In this document: one piece after another, positions 1 to 12,539 of the stretch
How the letters are laid out: each line of letters opens with the position of its first letter
Position numbering within the stretch: position 1 is the first letter of the stretch
NCBI GenBank assembly: GCA_946807835.1
Contig: OX327684.1
Span: forward strand, 19,492,501 to 19,556,500
Source of the DNA: Ailanthus altissimus
Lineage: Eukaryota > Streptophyta > Magnoliopsida > Sapindales > Simaroubaceae
Direction of reading: 5' to 3'
Length of the DNA stretch: 64,000 nt
Notes under the pieces: generated by a model
The model's database searches: none
The model's input: the letters and a program-made list of their open reading frames with translations, nothing else
Told to the model about the DNA's origin: nothing
Made by a program: the position numbers and the translations under genes

Positions 1-1020
1 ATAATACTATTAAGTAGAATCAAGGATTTAAGAGTTAAATTCTTTGCTGGAATAGCTGTCATTCTAAATTTCTCAAACCCACGGGTTGCTTCATCATGAT
101 TCTCCGGTTAAACAAAAATCCAAACTTGTCAAGGTAATAAATTCTCAATCCTATGTAATTTATATTTATGAGATATATATAAGATTTAATTGTGTTTATC
201 ATTAGAAAATTAGTATTCCGTTCATCCGCTACGCTTATATATATATAATATATATATAAATTTGAATGATAGATACAAACTCGCATGTATGCACCCTAGG
301 TTTATTAACTTTAACACAAACCAACCAGTACCTTCCATGCATTTAAACCTAGCTAGCATGGTGCTAAGTTTAAATGCACGAGCAAAAATACAAAGTAAGT
401 TAGAGGGACAACCTCAATCCCAAATTAAAGAAATCGAGGTTAAAGGCCACATTTTGCTGCAAGTGGCCTGATTGTATATTCATCCTCTCAATACCCTAAG
501 AGTTGTGATTATTGGTATTCTATATCTCTCCCTCAATGCCACGTGCCCTTCTTACAAGTGTAAATGATAGTAAGGAGGCAATCTAACTCAAAGAGTATCT
601 CCTCATCTGACAATAAAATAAATTCTTCTTTTTTTTATTTTTCTTAAGCCTATTGGGTTGACCAGAAGTTTGGGCTTGATATAGAAGTTCCTTTCTTGAC
701 TATATATCACTAGGAATCCTTTTAAAATCACTAAAAGCCTCTAACAGTTCTATAGGATTCCCTCATTAGGATAATCCTTAACAACCAGTAATGTCCTTAG
801 ACTTTTTGAGTACTTACACTATCAACTTCTTGGGTTGAGCTACTCCGAACAGCCGAGCCCCCATTAATACTAGTGAGCTCATAACTAGATACATTATAGG
901 AGTCCTTGACAAAAGTATGGTTTATACATCTAGAAAAAAGGAGATATATAGCCTATTGGATATATCTCCTTTTAGCCAACAACTTAAGCCGAACACTTAA
1001 GTTTAAAGAACTTAAGAGAG
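1..1020. other. AT-rich intergenic DNA, no gene seen
   Basis: No open frame in this stretch resembles a known protein and no splice-compatible exon chain was found. The only short structure is a hairpin at 937-972. The right part (about 640-1020) may be a diverged extension of the LTR fragment that follows, but I could not align it convincingly. Confidence 0.5.
937..972. repeat. Perfect short inverted repeat
   Basis: A 13-bp arm AAAGGAGATATAT is followed by about 10 bp and then its exact reverse complement ATATATCTCCTTT. It lies just left of the LTR fragment at 1021. No function is evident; it may be chance in AT-rich DNA or a small foldback. Confidence 0.6.
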
Positions 1021-1735
1021 ATGATGGATCCCATATCTGCACGTACCAAACTTCATGAGTATCAGACCATATCCAGCGACACCCAGTGGTCAGACCATAA
1101 AAGGTCTCTGACATGCGTGGAACCAAAGCATGATGGATCACTCACAAGCCCACTGTGGTGCTCAGGTCAGAGGACCCCGTATACTACTCAACTCGAGAGG
1201 ACCTTCTATTGACGGGAACATAGGATGCCTATTGAGGTCCTCATGAGTCTATTCAGTACTCAGTTCTAACTGAATACCCTTATGCCTATATAATATCCAA
1301 GATCCTGGTTAGTTAGGACTAACCAACTGTACCTTACAGATATAGACATATACTGATCTATATAATTAATAGAATCTACTAATAGACCTGCGTTAGTAGA
1401 AATAGATTAGGAACTATTTATTTGAGAACATACTTGCATAATGACATATCCTAGTAACCTATTGCAACTCTTGTAACTATATCATTATTAGCATATTCTG
1501 AGGTCTTTGTCTCGTTACAGACAATATTCTAACTCTTGGAATATTTTCTATTTCTTAGCAACAGTCTAAACTCCTTTAAACCCTATTCGAACTCTTTTAG
1601 ATAATACAGAGTCTGTAGCGTAACAAGCATTAAACTATATAATTAAAAGATAATTAGTGATATAACAAAATATACTATGTATAGATATCAAATATTCATA
1701 CAAAACTGGAATAGCATGTAGGTGCAACCCTAACA
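1021..1735 (-). mobile_element. LTR fragment A of a Ty1-copia family
   Basis: This block is homologous along its length to 39,740-40,466 and 61,060-61,840 (same orientation) and to 35,748-36,420 (opposite orientation). Shared landmarks are the stretch around GAGCATCAGACCATA, the segment around CTACTCAACTCGA, and an end in CCCTAACA. The 61.8-kb copy is followed by a polypurine tract and copia pol on the minus strand, so this is LTR sequence with sense on the minus strand. The left end could not be set and no internal coding region follows, so it is a solo or truncated LTR. Confidence 0.7.
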
Positions 1736-1959
1736 CCATCATCACGTGATGTAAAGCCTAAAAAACAAGCTCAAATTCTATTTCTCCTACAATTATATAT
1801 TTGACTTGTTGGCTCTCAATTGTCTAAAATTTCATGGTCAAAACTAATAATTTTCCATAATGTGAATTTGTTTACATATCCACATTAATTTAAATTGATA
1901 AGAGAAATTCATCAAGTTTGTATTATACCCACAACAGTCTAGTTTTCGTTTCAATTTTG
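1736..1959. other. Short spacer, nothing recognised
   Basis: AT-rich sequence between the LTR fragment and the duplicated segment that follows; no coding potential is seen. Confidence 0.4.
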
Positions 1960-2380
1960 AAAGAGCACATTCATCATTCCAGGCTTTTGTATATTAACTG
2001 CTTTTAAAAGTGTATTATTTTGCTTTCCAAACAATTGCAACTTGCAAGTGTACTAAACATTTCAGCAATTTAGTCATTTTTGATGCAATGTATAATTGAT
2101 TGAAATGAAAAAGAAAAAAAAGGAAAGAAAAATAGTAAGTTAGAAAAACCTTTTTAAATATTGATTGCAAATAGAACAAATATAGCAGCAAGAGTTTTCA
2201 TTAGAGCAACAACTCAGACATTTGAACCTTTATTAACAAGACGATTTCTTGGATCCATTAATGAAGGCAATGGAACAAATCCTATATATACGGTGGCGGT
2301 GGAAGTAATCTGAATGGAGGAATAGGATCAGGTGCGGTGGAAAAAATCCGAACGGAGGAAAATATAGTTGAATATTATTC
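1960..2380. repeat. Segmental duplication fragment related to 20,500-20,950
   Basis: Plus-strand landmarks occur in the same order here and at 20,500-20,950: a block around ACTTTCCAAACAA or GCTTTCCAAACAA, then ACATTTCAG, TTTAGTCATTTT, ATATAGCAGCAA and a GGATTC/GGATCC-containing block. At 20.5 kb this segment lies directly 3' of the Cys-rich pseudogene (minus strand), so this copy may be the 3' flank of a lost third member. The end of the segment (2290-2360) contains a GGTGG...GGAGGA motif twice. No intact frame spans it. Confidence 0.5.
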
Positions 2381-3079
2381 AATATTGATTTTTTATTTTT
2401 CTTTTTTTAGGAGAACGACTTTAATATTATTGGCGAGAATCGTTGTAAAAAATTAATGGTATTGATAGAGGTTAATTAGGTATAATATTTTGTAGGTTTG
2501 GGATCAATGGAGCAAATGGGGATGAAAATCTAATAAAAATAAGCTAAAAACATCAAATTGCTATAGTAAATAGCTACAGTACTAGCTATGCAATCCCTAG
2601 AAATGGTGCTCAAAATAGTGTATACAGTGCCCCAATGCCTAAAATCCATCATCGCGGCACTGTGTAAATAGTATGTGGGTGAAAAGTACTCGTAAACAGT
2701 GCATGCAAACAATATTTTTGAGGATCAAGAAGACTAGAAGATTGTAGAAAAGCTAGTACGTGTGAATAGTAATCATAATCTAACTTATATTTGATGTTTT
2801 ATCCTGATTTGAAGACATAAACCTATAAATAAAAGATTAAAAAGCTTAATTCAAGTATTAAGAGGAAAGAGAAGAAAAAAGAGAAAAATTAATTTTTGAA
2901 TGATCAAGAAGGCTAGAAGATTGAAGACTGCAAAAAAATTAGTTTTATCTTTTCAACTTTTTATCTTTCTAGTTTTCTATGATTTTCATAATGTTATTTT
3001 TGATAAACTCTAGAACCCTTTATTTCACCATGACTTAAGTTTTTATTTCTATGGTTAGACTTTGACAAATGGATTCATA

Positions 3080-3600
3080 TATTTAGCCTATGATAATTTG
3101 ATGCATGATCACAGGGTAACAACTATGAGTTTCATGTTGGATAGACATATACCTAGATGGCATGTATGACATAATTTAGACTTGATCTTAATGAATTACA
3201 TTCTAATTTGATTACCATAGATATATAAGTGATTGTTAAAATGCATAATATAGTCACTTGACCATCGACATAGGCTTGTGATGAGATTAATGTTTAAGCC
3301 AATAATTAGTATTAAGGGATTAACTAAAAGGTTAATAAACTCAATTAACCACTAAGGGATGAGTCTATACCATATATTATTATCAATTTGTGAGTTTAAC
3401 CCTTTATTTATTTGTTATCTAGGTTAAGTTTCAGGTTAGTTAGTTAAATTCCAGATTATAGTTTTTTGGATAAAAGTAAAGTAGTCATAATTTTAGTAAT
3501 TGGTTGATAGAAATCGATCGAATAATCTCTGGGGGAACGATATCTGGACTTAAAATCCTAGATTATTTGATACGATAGCATGTGTTTATGCTAAGCTATT
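3080..3600. repeat. Decayed LTR-like repeat, copy 1
   Basis: This segment resembles 12,540-13,060 in the same orientation. Shared landmarks in order are TCACTTGAC, AGGCTTGTGATGAG or AGGTTTGCGATGAG, CAATAATTA, GGATAAAAG, and a GGGGGAACGATAT or GGGATCAATAC block near the right end. The two copies sit about 9.46 kb apart, as would the LTRs of one decayed element, but no terminal motifs, primer site or polyprotein were found to prove it. Confidence 0.45.
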
Positions 3601-4344
3601 ATAGCATCAATCAAGTGTGAACATCATAATCAATTAATCACTGTCTATAAAAAAGTAATAAATTTTCTTTTACACAAAAATCTGAATGTTAACATACCAT
3701 GCATATTATTTTAATGATTGAAATTTTGTCGATTCGTCAAAAGAGTAAGAGTAACGTTGGAATTGGTGATTCAAAATTTTGTTTGAGTAATGAACACAAA
3801 GTTGAGTACATGATGGATTTACGAGAAAGGAGCAAAAATGAAAAGCTGAAAGAAAGGAGGGGCATAAAAGTAAGTGGAGACATGTAGGGTATAAACGCTA
3901 ATGTAGTGGATGACAGATCATTGCGGAATAAATTCCAAAAACATTGGCGTTGTGGCGGTAGCCTTACAATGCTGCAGTGGTACGACAAGGTCATACCAAT
4001 GCCGCATCGCCCAAAATTTGAAGAGTTTAGTTTTAGTTTGAATTGACTTCTTTGAGTGAAATTTGGACTTCTACAAGTATGAACTCTTACTCCAACTAAA
4101 AATAGAGTTTCTAGTGAAGCTTTTAAACACTATATAAACTTTTTTAATCCCTTAGAGTTAACTAAGCATCAAAAGTATCAAGATATAAATAGAAGAGAGA
4201 ATAAATAGCTTAGGCAACAGTAGAGTGCTGAGTGCACTAGAGAGGGTGTCATAGGAGTGCTGACTGCGCAAGAGAGAATTGATTGATCCTTTGAGAGAGT
4301 GCTCTGACTATTCATTGTATTCTTTGATTAATGTCTTATTGTAA

Positions 4345-4425
4345 AGACCTAAGTGATCTACGAGATACTAGTGATCTAAAAGATTTAAGTGATTTAGGGA
4401 ATCTTAGTGATCCAACTAATCTGAG
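4345..4425 (+). repeat. 18-bp tandem repeat in a short open frame
   Basis: Four units of about 18 bp with core AGTGATCTA lie within an 82-codon frame (4331-4579). They read as a six-residue repeat of the LSDLRD type, followed by a hydrophobic tail. I recognise no family. The frame is short, sits in repeat-rich DNA and lacks gene context, so it is listed as a repeat rather than a gene. Confidence 0.4.
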
Positions 4426-4579
4426 AGTTCTTTATGAACAATTAATGAAAGAAGTTGGATCATTGATCCATAATGGATATAGGCATTTGTTACCAAACTA
4501 CGTATATCTTGTGTCTTATAGTAGTTATTTCTTTATCTTTATTATTGTATTGCTCTTTTATATTCTTAGTTACTTATAG

Positions 4580-6790
4580 GTAAAGTCTTTCGCAAAGAAC
4601 TTAAATTTTTAAAGTGCTAAATACTAGCCTAAGATGTATTAAGGCGCCATAAAAACCCTAACAATAAAGTAAATACAAAGGCTAGTTCCTAAAACAAATT
4701 AGTGCTAAGGCTGATTTCTTGTAACAAACTGATATTAAAACTTTGGCTGAGTGGATGCCTAACTAATATCAGATTAAAGAGCCTAACCCGATACCTCAAT
4801 AAATAATAATCGTGTTAAAATGTGATGCACCCTTTACAAGCAGCCAATTTAATTCTAAGTTAAATAACTCATCTAACGTGAAAATTAAAGTCTTGAGATT
4901 CAAACAATCTATGCAACGAGGCAATATATTTTCTAAGGTGTTAGAAGTACAACAACAAGCCATCTAGAGTTTACGTGCTTTTTATACATGCTTTTTTTAA
5001 ACCAAAGCAATAACATTCACAATCATCCAATAATATATAGAAAGCAAGGTTTAGTGTTTATTGAATAAATTTTTTTATCCCTCTTTAAATTTAAAAAATA
5101 ACAATAATAATATTTTCTATCACCAACTTCTCTGAGCAGTGTGAAAACGTTATAAATACCCAATGTCTTCAATTCACAATGTATTCGCCTCTATTTAATT
5201 ACTAGTTATATTATACCATAATAGTTTGTATTAGATGCTAAATCAATTTATATATCATGAAATAATTGGATTATGATAGTTGATCAAAGTTTTCTTGCTC
5301 TTTTTTTTCTCAATTGTTTTTTAAAAAAGAAAAAAATTAGTTTAAGTCGGAGCCTTGCTTGTTTGTGCTTGCACGTTGACTTAAATTCATATGCTCATGC
5401 ATGTGCTTGTAATTCTATAGATTCACCGAGCTATAATAATTTTAGTTTTGTAGATTGATGCTCCTCCAATCTCTTTGCCTTAACATCTGACGTCTTATTG
5501 TGGTGTATAGTAGTTGGCAAGTGGTCTCCCTAATTAAATTCAATAAATATAGCACTCTTTTTTTTCATAACAGTTTTATTATGTGTTGAAATGTGTACAA
5601 GTTTGTTTTAATTTAGTGCTTTTTAAATTATGCATTTTTATATGTTTTGCTACTCAAATCTAGATCTGAAATGTGTGCTTTGTTAATTTTAATCATTCTT
5701 TAAGTTGTTGATTTTTTCTTAATATACCTATTTACTTTATGGCATGAAAGAATAAATTTACATAGAATTCGCTTTATTGTGATAACTAATTATTATTTAT
5801 GATTATTATCATAAATATCCTCAAAATAAGGCCTAATACCAAAAATATTCACTAGTTTGCAAAATGTGTAATATTACTCAACAATTAAGAAATTTTCTGT
5901 TAAAGTTAATATGAAGAAGCACAATTAGGTCTTTTTAAAATGACTTTTACTAAACATTGAATATCCTATATACAAATAAGACTTGTTTTTAGTACAAATA
6001 AATATAAACATATATCCAAACAATCCTTTATTCAAATAATCCACTTTTTGGTTTATTTTTTCTTTTCAAATAATAAAATATTTTTTATTTTTTCAAATCA
6101 TAAAGTTTTTTTTTTAAATTATAAAAAGAAATTACAATCGACAAGAGCTTCTTCCCCGTTTCTCAATAATCAGTATACTGCCAAACATGATTAGCCTTTA
6201 GTCTTCCAATTTAAGATAAATTTTTCGAATCTTTCCAAAACACCATCTCCAACATCAGTAATTGAGAAAATCAAGCCACAAAATCTTAGCTACCGCTGTC
6301 AATCGCCACCACACCAATTTTCTTTTAGTGCCAACAGACCAAGCTCTACAATCAGAACACATCAACCGACCAAGCTCTACAATCATCATTGTCAGCCGTC
6401 ATCAAACAAGATCGCCACTATCTAACCGTGAGCCCCACTGGGTCGATCTTACCATTCTAGCCATCCTCATCATCGATTAAACACGCCAAAACAATTCTCA
6501 CCCCCGCTCTTTACTGCTAAAATAGTTCCTTACTGTTGGGAGCCCCACCGACTTGATACTTTCGTTCTTCACGCAATTTGTTTTGCTGTTAGTGGTTTTT
6601 AACATAATGATGATGAAGCTATTTTTGGTGTTTGTGGTTTTTAGGATTTTCTTTTGTTTTTTATTTGTTTTGTTTTTGGTTAAAAAATTTATTGGCTAAA
6701 GTTGTTGTTAGAGAAGTTAGGGTGCTGTTTGTTAGTGTTATTGAAAAATTTTGTTGAGTTATTATTTGTTGGTGTTGCTAGAAATTGATA
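4580..6790. other. Intergenic DNA, no gene recognised
   Basis: Very AT-rich sequence with homopolymer T and A runs and no frame resembling a known protein. The last 500 bp (6,260-6,790) lead into the lipin pseudogene and could derive from its former 5' untranslated region or an intron, but nothing in them proves this. Confidence 0.4.
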
Positions 6791-6792
6791 AA

Positions 6793-7162
6793 ATGAATAT
6801 GGTGGGCAAAGTTGGGAGCCTAATTTCACAGGGCGTATACTCTGTTGCCACTTCTTTTCATCCATTTGGTGGATTGTGGTTCAGCAGCAAGATGGGACAT
6901 TTTGAAGTACGCCTTGGAATGTTCAGTTTGGTAAATTTTAGGGTGTTCTTAAGGGGGCTGAGAAGGTCATTTGCATAACTGTCAGTTGTGTCGAAGTTAA
7001 TTTTCATATGTATCTTGATAATTTTTAGAAAGCATATTTTGTAAAGGAGGTGGATTTTGGTAAAAGTAGCAAGCCAAATAGGAGCATGAAAGTTATACCC
7101 GGTGATAATAATTTCATTGATAGTAACAGTGATAATAGAAGAAGAATGAAGGAATAGGATTC
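6793..7162 (+). pseudogene. Lipin/PAH phosphatidate phosphatase N-terminal fragment
   Basis: The frame from ATG 6793 reads NMVGKVGSLISQGVY...FHPFGG, the hallmark start of the lipin N-terminal (N-LIP) domain of plant PAH1/PAH2. After a small deletion and frame change near 6,865 the N-LIP domain continues: IVVQQQDGTF, PWNVQFGKF, GVLKGAEKV, VNFHMYLDN and AYFVKEVDFG are all recognisable. In-frame stops interrupt it at places where relatives usually carry Arg or Gln (CGA to TGA, CAG to TAG). Intact lipins convert phosphatidate to diacylglycerol through a C-terminal HAD-like domain; I do not find that domain nearby. This is a dead 5' fragment, embedded in repeats. The family call is strong, the boundaries approximate. 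Confidence 0.8.
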
Positions 7163-7384
7163 GGACTTGGCTTGCTTAAAGGGATGTTTGGTGGGCTTTG
7201 ATCGGTGATATTAGTCTGATGCTGTTGATTATGATATTGGAGTTTTGATTTTTGAACTTTTTTTGTCTTTAGTTTCTTTGTTTATGGAAAATGAAGAAGT
7301 TTTGCCAAACATTCATCAGACTTTGTTGCCAAAGAAGATGGGCAAACGGAGGGATGATAGTGGATCTGTTTCACAAGAATTTTA

Positions 7385-7620
7385 GTAGTGAATTTTATAT
7401 AGTTGTAGAGTGTAAGCCATATTTATGGAATATATAAACAATGAATTGAATAATGAATAATAAGCAAAGCACTCATTTATAGTGCATAAATCTTAATTCA
7501 TATCAAAGTATGAAGTATAATTTAATTAAATTATAATTAATAAAAATTCTAATCCATTTCAATTAAGAGAGATAAATTAAATGAAATTTCTCAAATTTAT
7601 AAATAAAATTGCATGAGATG
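7385..7620 (+). repeat. Dispersed repeat R, copy 1 (partial)
   Basis: Shares with 7,880-8,330 and 14,450-14,780 the ordered landmarks GTAGAGTGTA or GTAGAGTGTGGAGCAT, ATGAATTGAA, ATAATAAG, TATAAATCTTAAT and TTAATAAAAATT. All three copies run in the same direction. Its nature is unknown; it may be an LTR or non-autonomous element. Confidence 0.55.
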
Positions 7621-7879
7621 GCTATGATGCTTATTTATTATAAATTTAAATGAAATTCACAAGAATTTTAGCGGTGAAGGAAAAGGTGCAAGAGGTGGTT
7701 ATGGTGTCGGAATCTTTATTTTTCTTGTCTTTATACCATGTGTAAATTTTTTTTATTGTATATGAAGTTCCTTGATTTAGAACCTCAAAGTAATTACCTC
7801 ATTGCCTTTGATTAATCCTCGAATTTTATGGGAAAGAACTGTTCTCTTGCAAGAAAAATATTTCAATGCTTAAGTTAGT

Positions 7880-8330
7880 ATTTGATAAAAAGAAAAAAGG
7901 GTGCTAGTGTGTGGGAGTGTCTCAAGAAAAAGCAAGAGAGTGATGAATGAATTGTATATGGGTGTGGAGTATAGAGTATGTTTATGGAATATATAGACAA
8001 TGAATTGAATGATGAATCATTTGAATGAATAATAAGCCAAGCTAGCATACTTATTTATAGTATATAAATCTTAATTTATATCAGAATATGAATGCATGAA
8101 TCCAAATCCAAGTATGATTTAATTAAGCTATAGTTAATAAAAATTTTAATCTGTCTCAATTAAAGAAGACGAATTTAAATGAAATATCTCAACTTGTGAG
8201 AAATTCTTCTTCACCTAAAATACTAATTTAATAATTAAACAGTTAATATTTTAATAGGATTTAAATTATAGGCTTGGGCTATGTACGAGCTGGTTGGGCC
8301 TATAAATAATGGGACCAATAGATGCCCCTT
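7880..8330 (+). repeat. Dispersed repeat R, copy 2 (longest)
   Basis: The longest of the three copies. It contains the shared block around GACAATGAATTGAA, then AATAATAAG, CATACTTATTTA, TATAAATCTTAAT, and a distal block around AAAATACTAATTTA, AATATTTTAATA and GGATTTAAATT. No open frame or terminal inverted repeats were found, so class assignment is open. Confidence 0.55.
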
Positions 8331-10169
8331 AAAAGTGAAGAAATGGAAGCATTCTAGATGAACTCATTATCTTTTCAACCAGCGAATGCTTATGTAATAT
8401 GATTTGTTTTCACGGAATCATTGATATGGATCCATTTGAATGGTGGAGATGTTTCCCATGTAAAAGATAAGTGCTTGTTGAAGTGTTCTAGAGCTTCCAA
8501 CTATATTTCAGATATTATAAATGCAGTCTTTTGCTTTTACATAATTACTCAAGGAAATAATAATGCTTATTTTTGTTTGCAATTTAGTCCCTAAATAGTG
8601 TCATGTGAAAGAATGCTTCCATGCATATGATATAAAAATCATGTAGTCATGCGAGAAAAATTGTAAGTCAAGCTTCATGTGGTTATCATTAGTATACATA
8701 TGATAAACTGAAGAAACTAAGCAAGTGTCACTTCTAGAAAAATACGATAATTAGAATGTGATATTTGAACGATCAGAAATAAGGTTAAGTGATACTCTCT
8801 AAACACTTTTTATGTCAATATTGTCTATTAGTTGTGCCTCGTAGAAGTTTATTGTTGGATACTTCTTGATTCTAGTAAGTGATTTTGATTTTTGGAATTT
8901 CTTGCGATAAACTGTCATGTTTCCAACTATGGAAGTATTTTGTAATATTGTGCTTCCTATGAGGGAAGGCTTTTTCTTCCATTTGAGGGAAGTTGATGTA
9001 ATTTTCTATGAGACACGACCTTTTCTAATCATCATAACCTTAAAAGTAAAGAACTCCCCTATACTCATCCTAGGATAAGGACATGGCATGACTTGACTAG
9101 AAACGTGTACTATATGCTTTAAATCATTATGTCGTGACTTCTACTTATTAACAATTTAAAACAATTGCTTAAGTTTCCAAGCAACGTTAACCTTTTAGTA
9201 CTCGACCTTCATATGGAAGGCTTTTTGTAGATGCTTCCTGTGAAGAGAGTAAGTGTTTCTTATAAGATATGATCATAAAAAATATGAGAAAGTTAAGTAA
9301 CTAGATAATATAATTGATATTTTCCTAGTTTTGTGAAGAACTGACTCTTATAGGTTCTATTATTACTAAGGATCCTGATAGGATAAGCGATTTGGAGGGT
9401 TCTTAGATCAGCAGGGGAGTGATAAGGCTTCCTTAGCTAAGAAAATGAAAATTCTTGTTTTTTTGCAAAAAAAGAAAATTCTACTTTTTCTATTTCCATT
9501 TTCTTTGGTTCTTTTACTTGTTTACATGTTTTCTTTTTGGACTTTGTTGTTTATGACTTTAACTCTTGTAGGTTCCATTTTTGTAGAGGATCCTATTAAG
9601 ATTGTGGATTATAGAGAATTTGGGGATGTTGCACGTCCCTCTCTCCTAAGGAGTGGAATCGAAGAGAGGTGAGACTGGTGGTTATTGCATGCTTTAGGTT
9701 GAAGATGAGGTACTTGTTACCTTTTTAACCTTATGGGTCGTGATATTTTGTAAAAGAGCTTCCACGAGAGTCTATATATAATTCTAGTTGACTCTGTCAA
9801 TTTTTTTTTTAACCCTGTTGCATTTATATAGTATAATATAATGAAAAGAAAAATTTCATAATTATACTTCCCTTTTCATGTGTTTGTTTCTATACTTTGC
9901 TATAGATGGAAATTTGATGAGTGCTTTATATGAAAAAGACATATCAAGTAAAGGAAATATAATTTGTATTTGAAAATTGACTAAATAAAGAAAATAGACA
10001 CTTCCCTATTTAGTACACACAATACTATTTTTGAAAATTCCTATTTTTTTTTCTTGGATTTGAGATTCTGTCTTTTAACAATATTCTTATATATAGTTTG
10101 TGCTTCTTGACAAAGGTCTTGGGCTATTTTAAGAAACTCTTTCAATATAAGCGCTTTTTTGGTGAAGAA
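8331..10169. other. Intergenic DNA, no gene recognised
   Basis: Contains a 75-codon hydrophobic frame at 9445-9672 that looks like translated T-rich DNA. Scattered degenerate copies of the GTGCTTCC-type motif that builds the array at 10.17 kb can be seen from about 8.8 kb, suggesting the array is older and wider than its clear part. Confidence 0.4.
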
Positions 10170-10690
10170 TTTATCTATTGAAGTTTTTTCAATATGAGTG
10201 CTTCCTTTATAAAGAATCTGTCCAAGAAAGTCTTATGATATGGGCGCTTCCTTGGCGAAAAATTCGTCAACATAAGTTTTTTAATATAGATACTTCTTTG
10301 CTGAAGAAACTATTCAAGGAAGTCTTATAATATAGGCACTTCCTTAGTGAAGAATCCCTCTAAAAAAGTCTTTATAATATAGATGCTTTTTGATAAGGAT
10401 ACTAAACTATTCTAGAGAAGTCTTTTATAAAGGTACTTTTTGAAAAATGCACGAAGCCCTTCCAGAGAAGTCTTTTGATATAAGTGCTTCTTGGTAAGGG
10501 TATAAAGCCATTCTAGAGAAGTCTTTAGATATAGGTGCTTATTGGCAAGGGCACAAAGCTCTTTTAGAGAAGGTTTTTAGATATAGGTGCTTCTCTGCAA
10601 TAAGAATGAGCCTTTCTAAAGAAGTCTTTAGATACAAATGCTTCCTAACAAAGGCACATAGCCATTCTAAAGAAGCCTTTTGGTATAGGC
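10170..10690. repeat. 51-bp tandem array
   Basis: About eleven units of a 51-bp period, each with a core close to GAAGTCTTTAGATATAGGTG followed by CTTCTTGGCAAGGG and AAAGCCATTCTAGA. Unit starts near 10,467, 10,518, 10,569, 10,621 and 10,672 fix the period; units to the left are more diverged. Because 51 is divisible by three, the minus strand reads short 17-residue repeats (KHLYLKT core) between stops. No complete gene is seen, so this is best taken as a minisatellite or the internal array of a decayed element. Confidence 0.8.
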
Positions 10691-10699
10691 CTATAGATT

Positions 10700-11420
10700 T
10701 TTTGCCTATTTCTACAGAATGAGGCCACATCTGTGCATGACATCTGAAAGCTTTTGCCCGTCTCTACAGAATAGGGCCTCGTCTCAGTGTGACTATCTAA
10801 ATGCTTTTGTTCATCTTTACGGATCGAGATCGTGGATGTTTTTTTCCATTTCCACAGCACGGGGGGCACATTTGAGCATGACAATTTAGAAGCTTTTACC
10901 CATGTCTGCGGATGGGATCGTGGATGTTTTTGCCTATTTCCACGGCATAGGCCTTATCTAATCGTAATAATCTAGAAGCGTTAGCTTGTCTCTATAGAAT
11001 AGGGCCACGTCTAAGCGATGATTTGGATGCTTTTTTACCTATCTCCATGGAAATAGAATTGTGGATGTTTTCCAAATTTCCATGGCATGGGGCAATGTCT
11101 GAGCTTGACCATCTAGAAGCATTTATTCGTCTCTGCATAATGGGATTATGGATATTTTTGCTTATTTCCACTATATGATGCCACATTTGAGTGTGACAAT
11201 TCAAAAGCTTTTGCTTATCTCTGTGGACTAGAAGTGTGAATGCTTTTGTTCGTCTCCACAGAATGAGGATATGAATGCTTTTGCTCTTCTCTATAGAATA
11301 GGGCCATTACTTCCCATGGTAGGGGAAGCATACGTGACAGTTTGGATGCTTTATCTATCTCCACTTGACGGAGCCCACTTCCCAAGTTTGGACACGATGG
11401 CCTTTCCATAAGAAGCTCAG
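10700..11420. repeat. Second, unrelated tandem array
   Basis: Directly adjacent to the 51-bp array is a compound array in which blocks like TCTCTACAGAATAGGGCC, GTGTGACAATTTAGAAGCTTT and GATCGTGGATGTTTTTGCC recur with about 50-110 bp between like blocks. The repeats have diverged and the higher-order period is irregular. Short minus-strand frames (VETGK and VEIGK motifs) result from it and are not genes. Confidence 0.7.
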
Positions 11421-12539
11421 GCGTGCTTGTAGCTTTGGTAATGGAAACTGTTAACCTTGAAAAAATATATGGAAATTAGAAAGCATTTTAGTTATAGAAC
11501 CTGGATGTGTTTTATAATGTAGGGCTAATTGTTTTTTCATAATTCATAGTGATTTGATGTGTGTCATTTATTCATATGTTTTGACCTTATTTTAACTTAG
11601 AAACTTTTTCGTTCTCAAGTAATTTCATGCTATTGACATATTTAAGTTTTAATTTTAAAGGAGAAATCGTAGAATGGATGAAGCTGAAGAAATTGGAAGG
11701 AAAACATAAGAAATTAGAGCCAAAACTTGAAGATTCATAGAGGGGATTAAAGAAAGGCGATGAACGCCCCTGTGTCCATTTCTCCAACATGCCAGCATCA
11801 TATCAAGGGATGAATACCCCAACATTTTACTTCATAACACCTTAGCATTCATCCAAGGGATAAATGTCATGGCGTGAGCATAGTGAATGCCGCGATGTGA
11901 AATCCAGAGCAGCCGCTTGCATATCCCATCAATATCATAGTCGCGTCAAGAATGCCTTAGTGTTAGAGACATTGAATCTCGTGGAGTTTGTACGATAAAG
12001 TTAGAGAATGTTCTAACGTTCTAAAGAAAACGCCGCTGTATTATTGTTATGCCTGGTATTATAAAAGCTCACTTTTTGAAAGAGACGATGGGGCTTGGAC
12101 ATTGCAACCTTATTTTTCCTTCAAAATAGATTGTTTTAAGCCTAAAATCCATCATTTTTCATGCAAACACAAAGTAAATAACACTTAAAATCATTTGGGA
12201 AAAAGAACAACATAATTAAAGAGTTTGTGACTATAAGAAGGATCATTCAACCAATACTAAGAATTGCTTCAAATTTTCATCATCTACATTCTATATAGTT
12301 TAGAACTGGTTGTTTTATAATTTTTTAATGTATTACATCTTTCGTTATATTGAACAAAATCTATTATCTAAGATTGTTGTTTCAAACCCAAGTATGTAAT
12401 TGTACTTATTGCTATTTTTGAATGTTATGAACTTAGTTTTTATTCAATTTATTTTATGCTTAATGCTTTCAATTTATTTGGCCAGTTGTCGAATGATTTT
12501 TGATTCATTGAGATAAATTTGAAAAAAGACATCTTAATA
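11421..12539. other. Intergenic DNA, no gene recognised
   Basis: A 100-200 bp relatively GC-richer patch (11,760-11,960) repeats short motifs such as CAAGGGAT(A/G)AAT and ATGCC. No domain was recognised in any frame. Confidence 0.35.

Noticed and set aside
4331..4579. 82-codon frame with LSDLRD repeats and a hydrophobic tail
   Set aside because: Short, in repeat-rich DNA, no homology recognised, and explained by an 18-bp tandem repeat followed by T-rich sequence.
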